A DNA stretch of 64,000 nt from Solen grandis (Eukaryota > Mollusca > Bivalvia > Adapedonta > Solenidae): assembly GCA_021229015.1 (NCBI GenBank), contig CM037778.1, positions 17,119,214 to 17,183,213 of the forward strand, in the 5' to 3' direction. Numbering within the stretch: the first letter of the stretch is position 1; each line of letters starts with the position of its first letter. The position numbers were made by a program, and so were the translations under genes. The notes beneath the pieces were generated by a model. It searched no databases, was not told the origin of the DNA, and saw only the letters and a list, made by a program, of their open reading frames with translations. Shown here in pieces: positions 46,260-58,866 of the stretch.

Positions 46260-47769
46260 AGAGTTAAGAAATAATAAATTAAGGGGTTCTTTTATAAGAT
46301 CTAGATCAAATTGGATAGAAAATGGGGAAAAAGTTACTAAATATTTCTGTAACTTAGAAAAACAACATATTTCTAGCAAGTCTATTCCTTATATTGAAAA
46401 AGAAGATGGTAAAAAAATTTATAACCAGAATGACATATTAGAAGAAACGTCAGTTTTTTACAAATCATTATTTAGTAAAAGAAACATAACTCCAGATTTT
46501 GATCTTGAAAGGGAGTTAAATCATTGTATTGTCAACAAATTAAAACTTGATCAAGTTAATAATCTAGAAGGATTGTTAAGTTATACAGAAGTAACTAATA
46601 CTTTAAAAAACATGAAGAATGACAAAAGTCCTGGCTGTGATGGTTTTACTAGTAATTTTTATAAAGTTTTTTGGAATAAAATAGGAAAATTTGTTGTTAG
46701 AGCATTAAACCATGCTTTTGTTTCAAACTCTTTTTCTAGGAATATAAAATTGGGTTCTATTACATGTATACCAAAAGAAAATAAACCAAAACAGTTTCTA
46801 AAAAACTGGCGACCTATTACCTTGTTAAACGTGTTGTACAAATTAGCTTCAGGTAGTATAGCAAATAGATTGAAAAAAGTTTTAAATTCCTTGATATCAA
46901 ATGATCAAACAGGTTTTATAAAAGATAGATTTATAGGAGAAAATACAAGACTAGTTTATGATATAATGAAATACTGTGAAGACCATAACATGCCTGGTTT
47001 AGTGATGCTTATTGATTTTGAAAAAGCATTTGATTCTTTATCATTTAATTTCATTGAGAAAACCCTATCTTTTTTCAATTTTGGTGAAATGTTTAGAAAA
47101 TGGGTACATTTGTTTTTATATGATACCGAAGTATGTGTACAACTAAATGGTTTTTTATCAGATTTTTTTACTATAGAGAGAGGCTGTAGACAAGGGGACC
47201 CTATTTCGGCATATATTTTTATACTGTGTGCAGAGATTTTATCAATCAAAATAAAAAACTCAAATGGTATTAGAGGGATAAAAATCAAAGGGGAAGAATA
47301 TATTATGTCACAATTTGCTGACGATACATCATTATTTCTAGACGGTTCAGACGAATCCTTGAATACAGTTTTAGATGTTTTAAGATATTTTTCAATTATA
47401 TCTGGATTAAATGTCAATTTTGATAAAACAAAAGTCATTTGGATAGGTTCTTTAAAGTATAGTACGAGATCTATTAAAACAAGATGGAAACTTTCATGGG
47501 GGGAAACTCAATTTAAATTACTAGGGATATATTTTGATGTGGATCTAAACAAAATACAGCAATTAAATTATCAAAGGCAGGAAGAAAAAATGAAGAAAAT
47601 TATTTCTTATTGGAAAAGAAGGAAACTTACACCGCTAGGAAGAATTACTGTTGTAAAATCTTTACTTGTGCCACTACTTACAAATCTTTTCATTAGTTTA
47701 CCCTCTCCAACAAAAACATTTATGAAATATCTCAGTGATATGTTAAACAAATTTGGGTTAAAATTATAA
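46260..47769 (+). CDS. LINE reverse transcriptase region (open)
   Basis: Open from about 46281 (RGSFIRSRSNWIENGEKVT) to 47769. RT blocks in order: KSPGCDGFTSNFYKVFW, NWRPITLLNVLYKL, QTGFIKDRFIGENTRL, MLIDFEKAFDSLSF (first catalytic Asp), RGCRQGDPISAYIFIL and SQFADDTSLFLDG (FADD box), then LNVNFDKTKVIW and KLTPLGRITVVKSL. It shows the same family features as the LINE at 23.0 kb. The frame changes at about 47770, before the C-terminal region, so the full protein is not encoded. Confidence 0.9.
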
Positions 47770-47779
47770 TGAAGGTGGT

Positions 47780-48584
47780 TTGAGAATGATTGATATAGAG
47801 AAATATGAAATTAGTATGAAAATAAAATGGTTTAAAAGTATGATATGTAATAGTAATAGTAAGTGTTATAAACTTGTAGAATGTTTGTTTGATGTGAGTA
47901 AAATATTTAACACTGGAAAACATTTTTTTATGAAAAAAAAATTTTGGAAAAAAAAAAATTTTAATTTTTTATGATAAATTCAAATTATATTTATATGCCT
48001 GATTTATATGAAAAAGGGCTTCGATATGTTAAGGATATTATGAACAATAATGGTGATTTTGAAGATGTAACACATATAGAAAATATAATTGGCAAAAAAA
48101 TAAATACTTGAAATTTTTTTGTTATATGCATCCAATACTAACTAGAGCGGATGAAAATAAGTATATATATAATATTTTAATAAAAAACAATGAAATTCCC
48201 ACAAGCAAAGAAAAATGGATATCTATATATAACAGTTGTGAAATTAATTGGAATATTACATACAGAAACGTTTACAAATGTACGAAAGATACTTATTTAC
48301 AATGGCTACAAACGAGAATAGTTCACAGAATTTTTCCAACTAATTCACTGCTTTTTAAAATGAACATTGTTAATAGTAATTTATGTACATTTTGTAAAGT
48401 TTGCGAGGAAACTATAATTCATCTTTTTTATGATTGTGAAAAAATAAAGCCTTTAATAAGATTTGTGAGTAACTTAAGTAAGAAAGTAGATCCAGAAATC
48501 ATAATAAATAGTAAAAATATTATATTAGGTTTATGTGATAGTGATTGTAAATTTGATACTATAAGTTTAGAAATGAAAAAATAA
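47780..48584 (+). pseudogene. LINE C-terminal region, frame-broken
   Basis: GGLRMIDIEKYEISMKIKWF (from 47776) runs to a frame loss near an A-rich tract at 47930-47960. Another piece (48108-48584) contains WLQTRIVHRIFPTNSLLFKM and a Cys/His motif CTFCKVCEETIIHLFYDC typical of LINE C-termini. A-rich slippage probably caused the breaks. Confidence 0.8.
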
Positions 48585-48983
48585 AGTGACATTTTTAAAT
48601 TAACAGAAGTAAATAAAAAAGAAAGTGACAAATGGGCAATTGTTAGGTATTGTGTGCAGGAAGATTAACCTACATTTATAAATTAATAGAACACTCAGGG
48701 GATTGTCTGTAGATATTTCTTTTTTTTTCTTTTTCCTATTCTTCAAGAATATTGTTTAACCTTTACTGACCCTAAACTTAATCTGTATAAAGAAAATTGT
48801 ATTTCTAGTGGTTTTTATATGATGAAAATTATATGATTATATGTTAAATTTATATATGTAGATATATGCAGTTTGATATTGTAAGGTGGTGAGTAGGATG
48901 GTTCCCCGACCTACTTCCATCAGAAGACGGGGATAATAAAGGTTAAAAAAAAACAAAAAAAAACAAAAACTACTACCAACGTT

Positions 48984-49865
48984 CAACAGAATAAAATTTT
49001 CCAAATGGAATCTGGCATTGAAAATTATTTGTCTCATATTCAGTCTTTAGGATCTGTCCAAAGTTCAACATCACGCCCTTTTAAGATTAAAGAAAAAAGA
49101 AATATCAATGTAAAGGCAACAAATGATGCAATTAAATGTGATATTGAGAGCACATGTGTCTTATTAGATGGCTCAGTACTGATGACAGATAGAAACAACA
49201 AGAAACTGAAGCGGCTAGACAGCTCCACCTACACCGTTACTGATCATTGTGACATACCCGAGACTCCCCGGGCCGTGTGTTGTGTGGGACAGAAGGAGGT
49301 GGCCGTGAGTCTAAATAATAAACAGATACAGTTTGTATTTGTTGGTAAAACAATGGTACAAACCAAGAGTTTTAATGTGAAACATTCGTGTCAGGGGATA
49401 GCTTACTGTGATAGGGAGCTGTTGTTTGTTAATGATGGGACTGGGAAAGTACACGTATACAACTTATCTGGGACGTTCCTCAGAACCATCACCGTTGCTT
49501 TAACTGAGACAACGTCAGGTTTTATCAATCATATTGCTATTGATAGAGATAGACTCTACATTACTGGTGAATATAATGGACTTCTGTGTACAGACATTCA
49601 AGGGAAGGAACTATACAGATATACAGACACTATATTGTCACGTTGTTTTTGGGTGGGTGTCGATGGATGTGGAGGGGTATTCCTGTCTGGACACGACACA
49701 CATAATGTGGTGCAGCTGCGGGCTGACGGAAAGGAGCTAGGTGTGATACTGACTAGAGCAGATGGTCTGAACAAGCCCCAGTCTGTGTGTTATGATCCCA
49801 GCACACAGCGACTGATAGTGACATGTAATGGAAATAACAACATCATTGTGTGCGATCTAGTTTAA
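48984..49865 (+). CDS. TRIM-like gene copy A, right part: NHL-type beta-propeller
   Basis: After the second target-duplication copy, the frame continues QQNKIFQMESGIENYL, matching the phase of the left part. About 290 codons to TAA at 49865 encode a propeller with recurring units of the NHL/TRIM2/3/71-like kind: CVLLDGSVLMTDRNNKKLKR, CQGIAYCDRELLFVNDGTG, HIAIDRDRLYITGEYNGLL, VGVDGCGGVFLSGHDTHNVV, SVCYDPSTQRLIVTCNGNN. These domains bind RNA or protein. Without the LINE, the three parts give a protein of about 540 residues with B-box, B-box, coiled coil and NHL. Confidence 0.87.
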   Translation, partial: QQNKIFQMESGIENYLSHIQSLGSVQSSTSRPFKIKEKRNINVKATNDAIKCDIESTCVLLDGSVLMTDRNNKKLKRLDSSTYTVTDHCDIPETPRAVCCVGQKEVAVSLNNKQIQFVFVGKTMVQTKSFNVKHSCQGIAYCDRELLFVNDGTGKVHVYNLSGTFLRTITVALTETTSGFINHIAIDRDRLYITGEYNGLLCTDIQGKELYRYTDTILSRCFWVGVDGCGGVFLSGHDTHNVVQLRADGKELGVILTRADGLNKPQSVCYDPSTQRLIVTCNGNNNIIVCDLV

Positions 49866-51290
49866 ATTCAGAAGAAACTCGGATACATTATTTGTAGATA
49901 TTTAGACATGCTATATAAAAGGTTTTAAAATATTGATGTAACAAATCATGTATATACTTGTGTCAAATACGAATTATTGCATATTTATGCAAAGTATTAT
50001 ATGGAACTAACATCAACATTATTGAACCCGCTGCCTTTTGCGGCAGCAAAATTCAGTTTTGATTGCTAGAGATTAATTTCAGTTGATTGCCAGGGTCTTT
50101 TAATGCGCTGCAGTTTCTATTTCAGTAAATCGTTTATTACATTCTTCGAATGTATGGCACATAACGTCAGTCACCATGTTTAATAACTGTAGTCAAATAG
50201 GTTTGGAGTTGGTAACTTTGTAGTCGGAATTTAAAATGCGCCCCTTTTCGATGTGCGCTTTTCCATCCCCCAGCGTCCTTTTATCCGAAAACTGTTACAT
50301 ATACATCTTATTTACTAATATATATTTGTCCATTCTATACATATAATGACATTACATGTATATTATCCTTACGTTAGATGCACATTGTGTTAGAAAACGA
50401 AGAGACCTTACTGGCATTTCAGGCTACCATAATCGTAGCTTAACCGACTTCTCCATTAGGCTATTTCCAAATCGCCGAATATTTTACTTTGTTTGATTTA
50501 TGTTGTCTATTTCTGTTTATTCTTTTAAACAACTGGTCAAAACAATGTGTTTGTTCCAAAATTTAGGCTTAAACTTATCAAAATTTTGTAAATTTATTAA
50601 CATAAATCAAGAAGAGAAACATCAAGAGAACTTCTTTAGCACTAGATAAATAATATGTGTATTAAGTTGATTAAACTACTATTTTTACTCTATATCTTTA
50701 CGCCAAATTCTGAATTTTGCGCCCAAACTTCCAAGTAAAGAAAGTAGTTCCGGCTAATCTATATCACTAACACTGTGGGATATGGGTTTTATTTCATCAG
50801 TTTGCATAGAATAAATACTTTATCATGAACTCATTTTTGCATAGATATGGTGTATTTTCAATCTCATCAAGTAAAACTCATTAAAAAAGAGAATTTGCTT
50901 TTCTTTTTTAATCAATTAAGTATTGTCTTCTGTTATTACGCATGAATCAGTGGTCTGAACTGGTCTTATACAAATTCTTAAACCTTGTAGAAATATTTTA
51001 ACCTTGTGACTTCATAATTTTATTGCATTTGTAAGAAGATTAGGCGACATGTAATGAATATACAAACAGTCGTAAAACTGTAAATGTTTTCTGACTTTAG
51101 CGACACTGTAGCTATCGTCTTTAAATACTGTCAATTCCAGCACAGTAATAACACCGAATATGCATGATTGTTAATTTATAATGAGTGAATTTCAAAATTC
51201 TCTCTCTTTCCTTTATATTTCTCTTTCGCAAGAACAATATGTACGCTCTGAATAATGTAGAATTTTGAACTACATCTGAATAATATCAAA
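49866..51290. other. 3' flank and intergenic sequence
   Basis: A short perfect hairpin GCTGCC-TTTTGC-GGCAGC lies at 50031-50048. Otherwise AT-rich with no exon supported. Confidence 0.35.
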
Positions 51291-51298
51291 ACATAACG

Positions 51299-51440
51299 TA
51301 CCGGTCCCACGGGTAGAGTTTTCGAATCGGGATAAGGAGGCCGTTGGTTCGACATCAGCCGCAACATATCTGTTTGAAATTTTATTGGTATACCTCCTTT
51401 GTTTAGCACTAGTTGGCCCGGTGTGAGGATAATGTAAATG
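51299..51440 (+). mobile_element. SINE fragment
   Basis: CCGGTCCCACGGGTAGAGTT and CGTTGGTTCGACATCAGCC resemble A and B boxes, and TAGTTGGCCCGGTGTG matches TTGTTGGCCCGGTGTG in the SINE at 1745. The tail is missing. Confidence 0.55.
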
Positions 51441-53467
51441 ATGCATACACATGTTTAGAAATACAATCGTCATCTATGATGGTATGATGAATTCGGCCCT
51501 ATGGTTATATGTACATTTAGCCCACACAGGACATGGCAAAATCCATGAAGGCCAATGTTTTACTTTGGAACAACTCTCTGACTGTTCATAATGTCTTGAA
51601 AATTGAAGCAACTTCCGGGCCGAATATATGACATACCTTCAGTCATGTTTTTCAAATATACATACATTCTTACAAAAGACTTGTGGTTAAATCATTCATT
51701 TCTAATGATGGTATGAGAAATAAGTTTTGGATCGGTTGTATGATCTACTGATCATCAGCTACCTTTTATGAATACACGTCATGTATAAGTGTAATATTCT
51801 TTAGAGATAACCCAGTACATCCACCCTACATGACTATCCTTTTTTAACCAGATCCGTGAATTTTGGTCCCTTATATTCTTTCGGAGTTAATTTGCGAAAT
51901 GGGACCGACTCGGGAAGCAATATACCACCAAGATGAAGCTGGTAAACAAACCCTGCTCAAAATCCTGGTTTCTAAAATATTTCGTTTTAAGCTGATATAT
52001 ACAATTGGCGCCATATCGCATAGTTAAAATAATAACAAATCTGAAGATATTTTTATCACAAGCACGCATACGCACAAAAACTTCTCTGCGAGGTAATGCA
52101 ACATCAGGTTTCACCGAAGAGTGTCCGAAATGTGCAGGAATACAGCCTACATTTCGGTAGAGAAATAAGGTGAATATGGTAAACTTTTTTGGAAACAACA
52201 ATCAGAAACGGAATTCGAAACAGAGCAGTTAGATTCATGATGAGATTATACAAGCAGAACACCAGGTACTATATCGAAATGGAAACAAGATCTTGAACTT
52301 CAACCGTACCTTAGAAGATAATTTTAATTTATGTACTAGGTAGTTGAAGGGTTAATTCCAGCACTGAAATTCGAAAGACCAATGCTCAAATGATCAATGC
52401 TTGTGTAAGAACAAATACTGTATATTAGAAACACGACTTAACAATGCAAATTCCTTGTTCAGGCTCAAAAATAAAAATCATACTTCGGCACCCAGAAAAT
52501 GTGGTTTATGCCGGCTTGTAGACATGCCATGAATAGCCATCGCTGACAGAGAAAGGAAATATCTGTATTCCATTCCGTTGTTGCCCACATTGGTCCCGTG
52601 TAAGATTGATATCTTTTCCCGCATTTGATAATACAATGGATATATGATGAAAATTTAATTATGCAGGACACACATATATATAATAAATTTAATTTATTAC
52701 TACAAGGTCGGTACATTTTATCTACTATATATTTTATATACTATACACAAGTTGATACATAGTTGAACCCATGTAGGTATACACAGATACATAAATAATA
52801 CATATATAAATGCATTTTAATGGGGTCCCATTTACCCTTGCTATTCACAATATTTATTTATTTATTTATTTTAGGACATAGCACATATAAAACAATATCA
52901 CATACTAAATAAAAATATATCATTATACCATGTAATATCATGTTTAAGATAAAAAGAAGAGAATACTGTTATCATACCAAATAAATATATGTAACTAAAC
53001 TGTACTATGTACCTATGGATAACCCATTAAGATGAAGGCTTATTTCCATTGAGGTCAATAGCAAAAAAAAAAGGGGGGGGGGTAAGAACAAAAAAGTAGG
53101 GGGACTAAGATTTTGATCAAGACTTAGGTTGAAAAAGGATATAGATTCAGATATATCATTTTCGAATTCTGAAATTTAAATAATTAAAAATAAATGTTAA
53201 CAAAACAATCAATCCCAATCATTTTATAATCAGAACTACTTGTTGAGTAATCCCCCTCCCCCACCCCGCACACGGGCAGATCCCAATAATACAGTAGTTT
53301 TATTATCACAAATTCACCGGCGGAAATCGAAACAAGCGTCAACTTCCGTTAAAATTTGTTTCTGGGGTGAAAAATCTCTGTTGCTATTAAATCTATCGTA
53401 CATTATCTCAATTTCTCAGATATATGATTGTGAAAATGTTATTTTGATGTAGATTGTTCTTATCAAA
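51441..53467. other. Non-coding stretch
   Basis: AT-rich, with a (TTTA)n run near 52855-52872 and a poly-A/poly-G tract at 53063-53083. No exon supported. Confidence 0.35.
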
Positions 53468-53518
53468 ATGGCTGAGGCATCAGCGTCGTCGTCGTCGACA
53501 CAGACCATCGTTAAAGAG
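53468..53518 (+). CDS. Candidate first coding exon
   Basis: ATG in a good context (AAAATGG) opens 17 codons, MAEASASSSSTQTIVKE, closed by GTAAATG, a plausible donor (phase 0). The Ser run is coded by alternating TCG triplets. It may start the gene whose exons lie near 55.0-55.3 kb. Product unknown. Confidence 0.4.
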
Positions 53519-53792
53519 GTAAATGATTTGACATTGACAGTAACCACTGCCAATTTCTCTGTAAACTTCTCAAATGTGAGACATTTCAAGGCAATAGTAA
53601 ATATATAAAATGTATACAGATGTCGGATCTTGTTTCGGAGATTAGTCCAATAATATGTCCACGCTTTGTGATATTTCCTTCTGTGGCAAAACGACGTCAT
53701 ATCGAAAAATCACATAGCACGTTCAGCGCTGAAATCAGAGAAGAATGTTTAAGATGATATAATTAAAACAGCTTAATATGGAATGACTGAAT

Positions 53793-55013
53793 CAGGGTGT
53801 TCAGTAGACTCTGGGCTTCAAGGGTCAATGACTCTTCAGCTAAAATTTTCAAGGGTCAAATTCATATTTTGAAGAGTCAAGTCACGGGTAACTTATGTTA
53901 GAAATCGTTTTTCATGATTACCCACATCGTCCAAGAAGGCCGAGATATTTTGATTTCTCTTTTATTTAAAAAAGTATTAAGCATATGGTTTTGTACTTGC
54001 TGCAATAAAAAAAAGAATGATTTTTTTAATATTATTATTTGCTGCAAGAAAAAATAAAGCAGACTCCTTGCATGCAAATCAAGCAGGACAAAAAAAAAAT
54101 TTTTTTTTTCGTTTGGTAACTATTTATTTTTATTTTGTTAAGATCTGTTTAAGTTTTTAAATGGAAACCGAATATTCAATCATTTTGTGGCATCCATCAA
54201 ATAAAAAAAAATTATTTATTTTTTTATAAAAATATTCGATCATGCTTGATTCAAAACATTTTTCATGAATATAGAAAAAATTCTCAAATGCAAAATTAAT
54301 GTATTTAGACACGATAAATCAAGAGACAGAAAAAATACCCATATGGATGCCAATTTTCTTTTAGTATTTTAATGTTGTGGAGGAATGGACAATAGAAAGT
54401 AAATAAATTTATTAATTTCTTTTTATGAATCCGACAAGTCTTTTTCTCATTTATTTTACTTATGCTCATTCGGTTCAAATTAATTTTGTCATTTCCCGAT
54501 CTGTTCTTAAATCTTACCGATTAAGAATATCAGTTGTCTCATGGTCATAGATTTCTTTCCAAGATTAATGGCGGAATTAATAATTTACTACCTTGAAAGA
54601 ATTTGTGCACGATCACCAAGTTGGTCGCATGGTGACAGGTGGAAGCTGTTACACGAATCGAACTCGCAATTGCCTGAAAAAATAGAATCTGTCAATCAAC
54701 TGCATACAACTGTAACAGTCTGGTTCCCAACTTCCTGTGATAGTATTCCAGCCTATGTGTGTAAGACTTAAAGTGTTACACGATAAGGGTCACTGATCAG
54801 GCATCAAAAATCAAAAGCATGTTGCATACATAGGTTGGGTGTTATTGGCTATTGATACGTGTAGTGTTTGACACACAATAATATCACAACGCATGACCAG
54901 AAATGCCCACGAGTCAAACTAACTCTTCAGACTTAATTTTTGCGAGTCAATTACGGGTATTGCTTGATTTTCACGGTCAAAACCTGGGAGCTCTGGTCAA
55001 ACGAACACCCTGC
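53793..55013. mobile_element. hAT-like non-autonomous transposon
   Basis: Ends CAGGGTGTTC (53793) and GAACACCCTG (to 55013) are perfect 10-bp inverted repeats. Similarity extends inward through ACTCTTCAG / CTGAAGAGT and AGTCAAGTCACGGGTA / TACCCGTAATTGACTCG. The flanks CTGAAT and CTGAAG could be a 6-bp target duplication with one mismatch. No transposase. Its right end touches the candidate exon ending at 55084. Confidence 0.75.
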
Positions 55014-55084
55014 TGAAGACTTAAAATACATTGAGCAAAAGAAAAATACATCTCAGACTAAAATCCAGCAAATTCTTTCCACAG
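55014..55084 (+). CDS. Candidate internal exon
   Basis: Directly after the transposon end, an open frame reads EDLKYIEQKKNTSQTKIQQI then LST, ending ACAG before GTAATC. It exits with one base and joins the exon at 55195 in frame. The acceptor is unclear and may have been displaced by the transposon. Product not recognised. Confidence 0.35.
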
Positions 55085-55194
55085 GTAATCACTTCAATTA
55101 TCTGACCAATTTCCATGTATACATTGTGACAGCATTGCTGCTTGGTACATTTTCAAAGTATGGTTGATATTGACCCATAACCCCTGTTTTTTAG

Positions 55195-55285
55195 ATAAAA
55201 AATATAATGACAACAAGATCTACCTGAAATGGGGAAGAGTGATACCTGTGATTGATGACTTTGTCATTGCCGATAGATATTCTGT
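55195..55285 (+). CDS. Candidate internal exon
   Basis: Acceptor CCCTGTTTTTTAG and donor GTAAG bound a segment entered after one base and left after two. It encodes KKYNDNKIYLKWGRVIPVID then DFVIADRYS. Codon use and hydrophobic pattern look protein-like, but I cannot name the family. The reverse strand is closed. Confidence 0.4.
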
Positions 55286-55515
55286 GTAAGAAATTAAGTT
55301 ATTGAAATGGTCCAATATAAAAAAAATATATCATGGTTGTTATATATGCAATAATTCTCAGTTCTGATTAATAAAATTCATTCACCCATAGCTAAGTTTA
55401 CATTATCATATCATAAATACCTTCACCAAATATAGGAAGAAAATTTAATTCCAAATAGGTGTTGCCGGTAAAGATAACATTGTCTATGGATGTACCTGAT
55501 TGCATTTCCACTTAC

Positions 55516-58500
55516 TGCAACGGGCACACCTTGGCTATCTCCTCTACTCGTTCTCCATTGTCGCCAATCTTCGGACCCACTTACCCGGGCTCGATCCTCC
55601 CACACTTGTGAGACCCCGGCAATACCTGGCCACACAAAGTAATTGTCATTTTGTTGCAGTTAAGTGTATTATACTTCATTATCCAAACCTAAATTGGCCT
55701 TCAGAGAACACTCTTCATCATCTTCTTCCTTGTATATCTAATTAGATTAAAGGATACTCGAGACTTGTATAATACGGGCTTGATTCGACTTAATTAAACA
55801 AAAATATATATCGCCCTTAAAAAAAAGTGTTTGACAAGCATTTGAATTTACTCCACATTTGTTTCAACTTGTTAGGTATAATTTATTAAATTTGTCTGTC
55901 TGAGAATCATATGGGTATATTTTACCTTTATCATGTTGGGGAACAGACATCCGTTGAGGTACCAATATCTTCACATGTGAATTATATACAGAAACATTTA
56001 GATTGCGATTTAGCATTTCTAAGGATACATAACTTCTTTTTGACTGCAAGCATTTATGCATACTCTCGCTGCAACTTAAAAAATCACAGAATGTCATTCC
56101 TAATTTTAAACTGATTTTTTATAAAGTACTTTAGACATACTGGAATCATGTCCCAAGGGACCTTTTCCTTAAACCCCTCTGACTTGGCCTATTCCCAATA
56201 ACGATTTGAAAACATTTCGGTAGTATTTTAGGACTTAAAGTCAAATAATTATGGCAGATGCAAGGCTTGACAGTTTTATTTTTCAAATTCAGTTTAATTT
56301 AATGAAAAAGGATAACAAAAGATTTAGGAAAATCAGCTGAACATAAACGCATTAAAAATGAGCGTTCGCCCCTTGTCAATTCTTCGAAAAAGAAGTTAAA
56401 TGTCAGCAACAAGACTAGAAATGCTGACGAAAAATTATTATTAATGAAATAAACTTTATTTATCTATACTTAATTTAAACCAAAGATCTAAATCAAAAGT
56501 TTACGTCTTTGTTTTAACCTATGACGCATTTACAATACGAGTTTGAAAACAAATAAAGTGATAATTTAATCAAATTGATCATTCTATAAAACCATTATTA
56601 AAGGCATAATTGCACCATGAAGTTATTTTCTAAAGAGACAAAGAAGGAAAATTAAAACAGTGTAAAAGTTTAAGAAATTATATGCAACAGATTTTATACT
56701 ATAGTGCGCGAAATATAGAAATGTTCTTAATTTTTTTTAAGAAAACGCAGTATGTTTATTTGCTGAAGCACAGTGAAAAATCATTGAAAAGAATTGTTTT
56801 AAACTTTGCATAATGTCTGGAAATGAAACAACATACAATAAAGTAAAATAAAATAAGATATCGATGGGATTGATTTTGAGTTATCTGCCTTTGGAAATGA
56901 CATAAAAGAGCAAAAAAAAAAAATTAAAACACACACACACACACAAAACACTTTTAGGGGCAGATAACTCAAAATGTTGAATGGTGACCCTATTATTTTC
57001 CCGAAAAAATAATAATGTAATTCTCTATAATCATGCACATTTCTAGAAAATTTTCTTTGCAAGTTTTAATTTTCCATCTCTGTCTATATAAAAATAACTG
57101 CATTGTGCACATATGCCTTTGAGTATCTTTATCTCGTAATCCCGATGCGGTAGAATATAATTTGAATGTTAATGTTAATACCAACAAAAAGCATATTATC
57201 ACATGAACTAGATTCTGATGCTAAACTTATTTTTATTTGTCAATTTTGATTTCTCCAAAATAACTCTTAAACTGCAATGAATCATTTACCCGTAATCTTG
57301 ATGCCAAATATTTTCCCTCCGATCTTTGCCGACTTCGGCATCAACTTGGTGTGAAAATGTTATACATCTCCTTCGATTAGCTGCAGTATGACAAAACATT
57401 TTTTAATTGGTCCCACGGGTTCATTATGCAAAAGATACACACATTTATATGCAGCTGTATAAGTACGTTGCATCTCAAGATAAATAAAAATTTACTCTGC
57501 TATGTAGACATAAATTGTTAACAAAAAAGTCTTAAAACTTTTTGAAATAATAACAGAACTAATACTTTCGTCACTTTTGCGCTATAGTCCCTTTTTGCAT
57601 ACGACTGTAAGAGATTGATCTAGCCTTTATAATATATGATAAACATTTTCACCAACCAACTGCGTCACCGAACAAGAAATTGTGGATGGAACTTGTTTAA
57701 TTCATGTTATTTAATTTTTGGTTGTTAACAGGCTCATCTCTATAGGTGAGGAAGTCTTCAAGTTGGTTCAAGTCGGTGGTTCAACCCGGTTTTTCTTTAA
57801 ACTCGATGTATTCCTTCGTCTGAGAGGAATAAAAAAACGAAATTATATCAACTGCGTTAGGACAGCATGAAATAAGTTAAATATTTTTTCGATCTTTCGT
57901 AAGATTGCATTTACTTTCACTCGTGTTTATAATATATACATGTACTTTTTTATCACGTGCTTCCGTAAAAGTCTTCTTCTTGTTTTTGTTGTTATTCAAG
58001 AAAAAGGAATACGATCTTACAAAGTTCTTTATATATAACTTATACTTACTTAACGTACACAGAGCCGTCTTCATCAAAATCTTTCTTCGTTTCATTACTT
58101 ACCTCGAAATCCTCGGGCTTGAATTTGTGAACTGAAACAAATTCACAAGGGATTTGAAACATTCTGGGTTTTTTTTTTGTTTTTTTTTTTGTACAATAAT
58201 CAAAGTACAGATTGCTTTGTTTATCTGTTTTAAAATTAAAAGAAATGAGCACAAATGTCCATTTTCAATATACTTTGTATTAATTTACACCATTAATTTT
58301 GTATATATGTAATTTATATGAATGTGTGCATATTCATATACACTTGAGTATTCTTACGTTATTTATATCATATGTGAAATACTTACAGTTGTAACATGAA
58401 ATGATCTTATGATTCATATTTGAATGACATTTCTTCATCATTTTATTATGTGATATGAACATGTTTGTTGATATAACTATAATGAGACAATAATAAATTT

Positions 58501-58866
58501 TATATCTACGTGATTAATGTAAGACCCTATTTATACCTTTATGTAAGTTTGTAATTTGATATTTCACATTGGAAGTGCAAATCATATGCTGTATGGACAG
58601 ACGTGATATTTGTGTCACAAAATATTAATTTCACCTTCAATGATGGATTACTCAGGAGTAAATCAGACACAACTTCCATTCTAGTACTCAGATGAATTGA
58701 AATGGACGTAATGTACTCATGTACATGAATGAATTATTGACATACATGTGAAAATATTGAAATTTTACTAAACTGGCTGACGTAAAGCATGCACATTTTA
58801 GTGGAAGACTTAAAACGTAAACAACACCACCAACAACAATAAAACAAAAATACCTTCCAAAGCCAT
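55516..58866 (-). pseudogene. Phytanoyl-CoA dioxygenase-like gene, copy B
   Basis: Minus-strand exons, 5' to 3': 58866-58854 (ATG, MALE plus one base), 58131-58050 (joins as VHKFKPEDFEVSNETKKD...FDEDGSVYVK), 57380-57290 (LIEGDV, stop, HFHTKLMPKSAKIGGKI, then IWHQDYG one frame over, the HxD iron site), 55968-55926 (YWYLNGCLFPNMIK), 55625-55516 (VLPGSHKCGRIEPG, stop, VGPKIGDNGERVEEIAKV). The family is the same as copy A (PhyH, Fe(II)/2-oxoglutarate dioxygenase). Exons for the WNHPG and LFFH...LLH segments were not found, so part is deleted. Two stops and a frame change mark it as a pseudogene, though its first two exons are intact and in phase. Confidence 0.78.

Larger units (their letters stand above)
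44617..48967 (+). mobile_element. LINE inserted in the TRIM-like coding exon
   Basis: The element is bounded by a 16-bp target duplication, AACTATTACCAACGTT at 44601-44616 and AACTACTACCAACGTT at 48968-48983 (one mismatch), and ends in an A-rich tail. The first 760 bp (44617-45378) is AT-rich with no ORF. The second ORF begins at about 45379 (DKLKIASYNCRG). The 3' end (GTAAGGTGGTGAG, GACGGGGATAATAAAG, poly-A) matches that of the LINE ending at 25419. It lies in the same orientation as the host gene. Confidence 0.92.
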
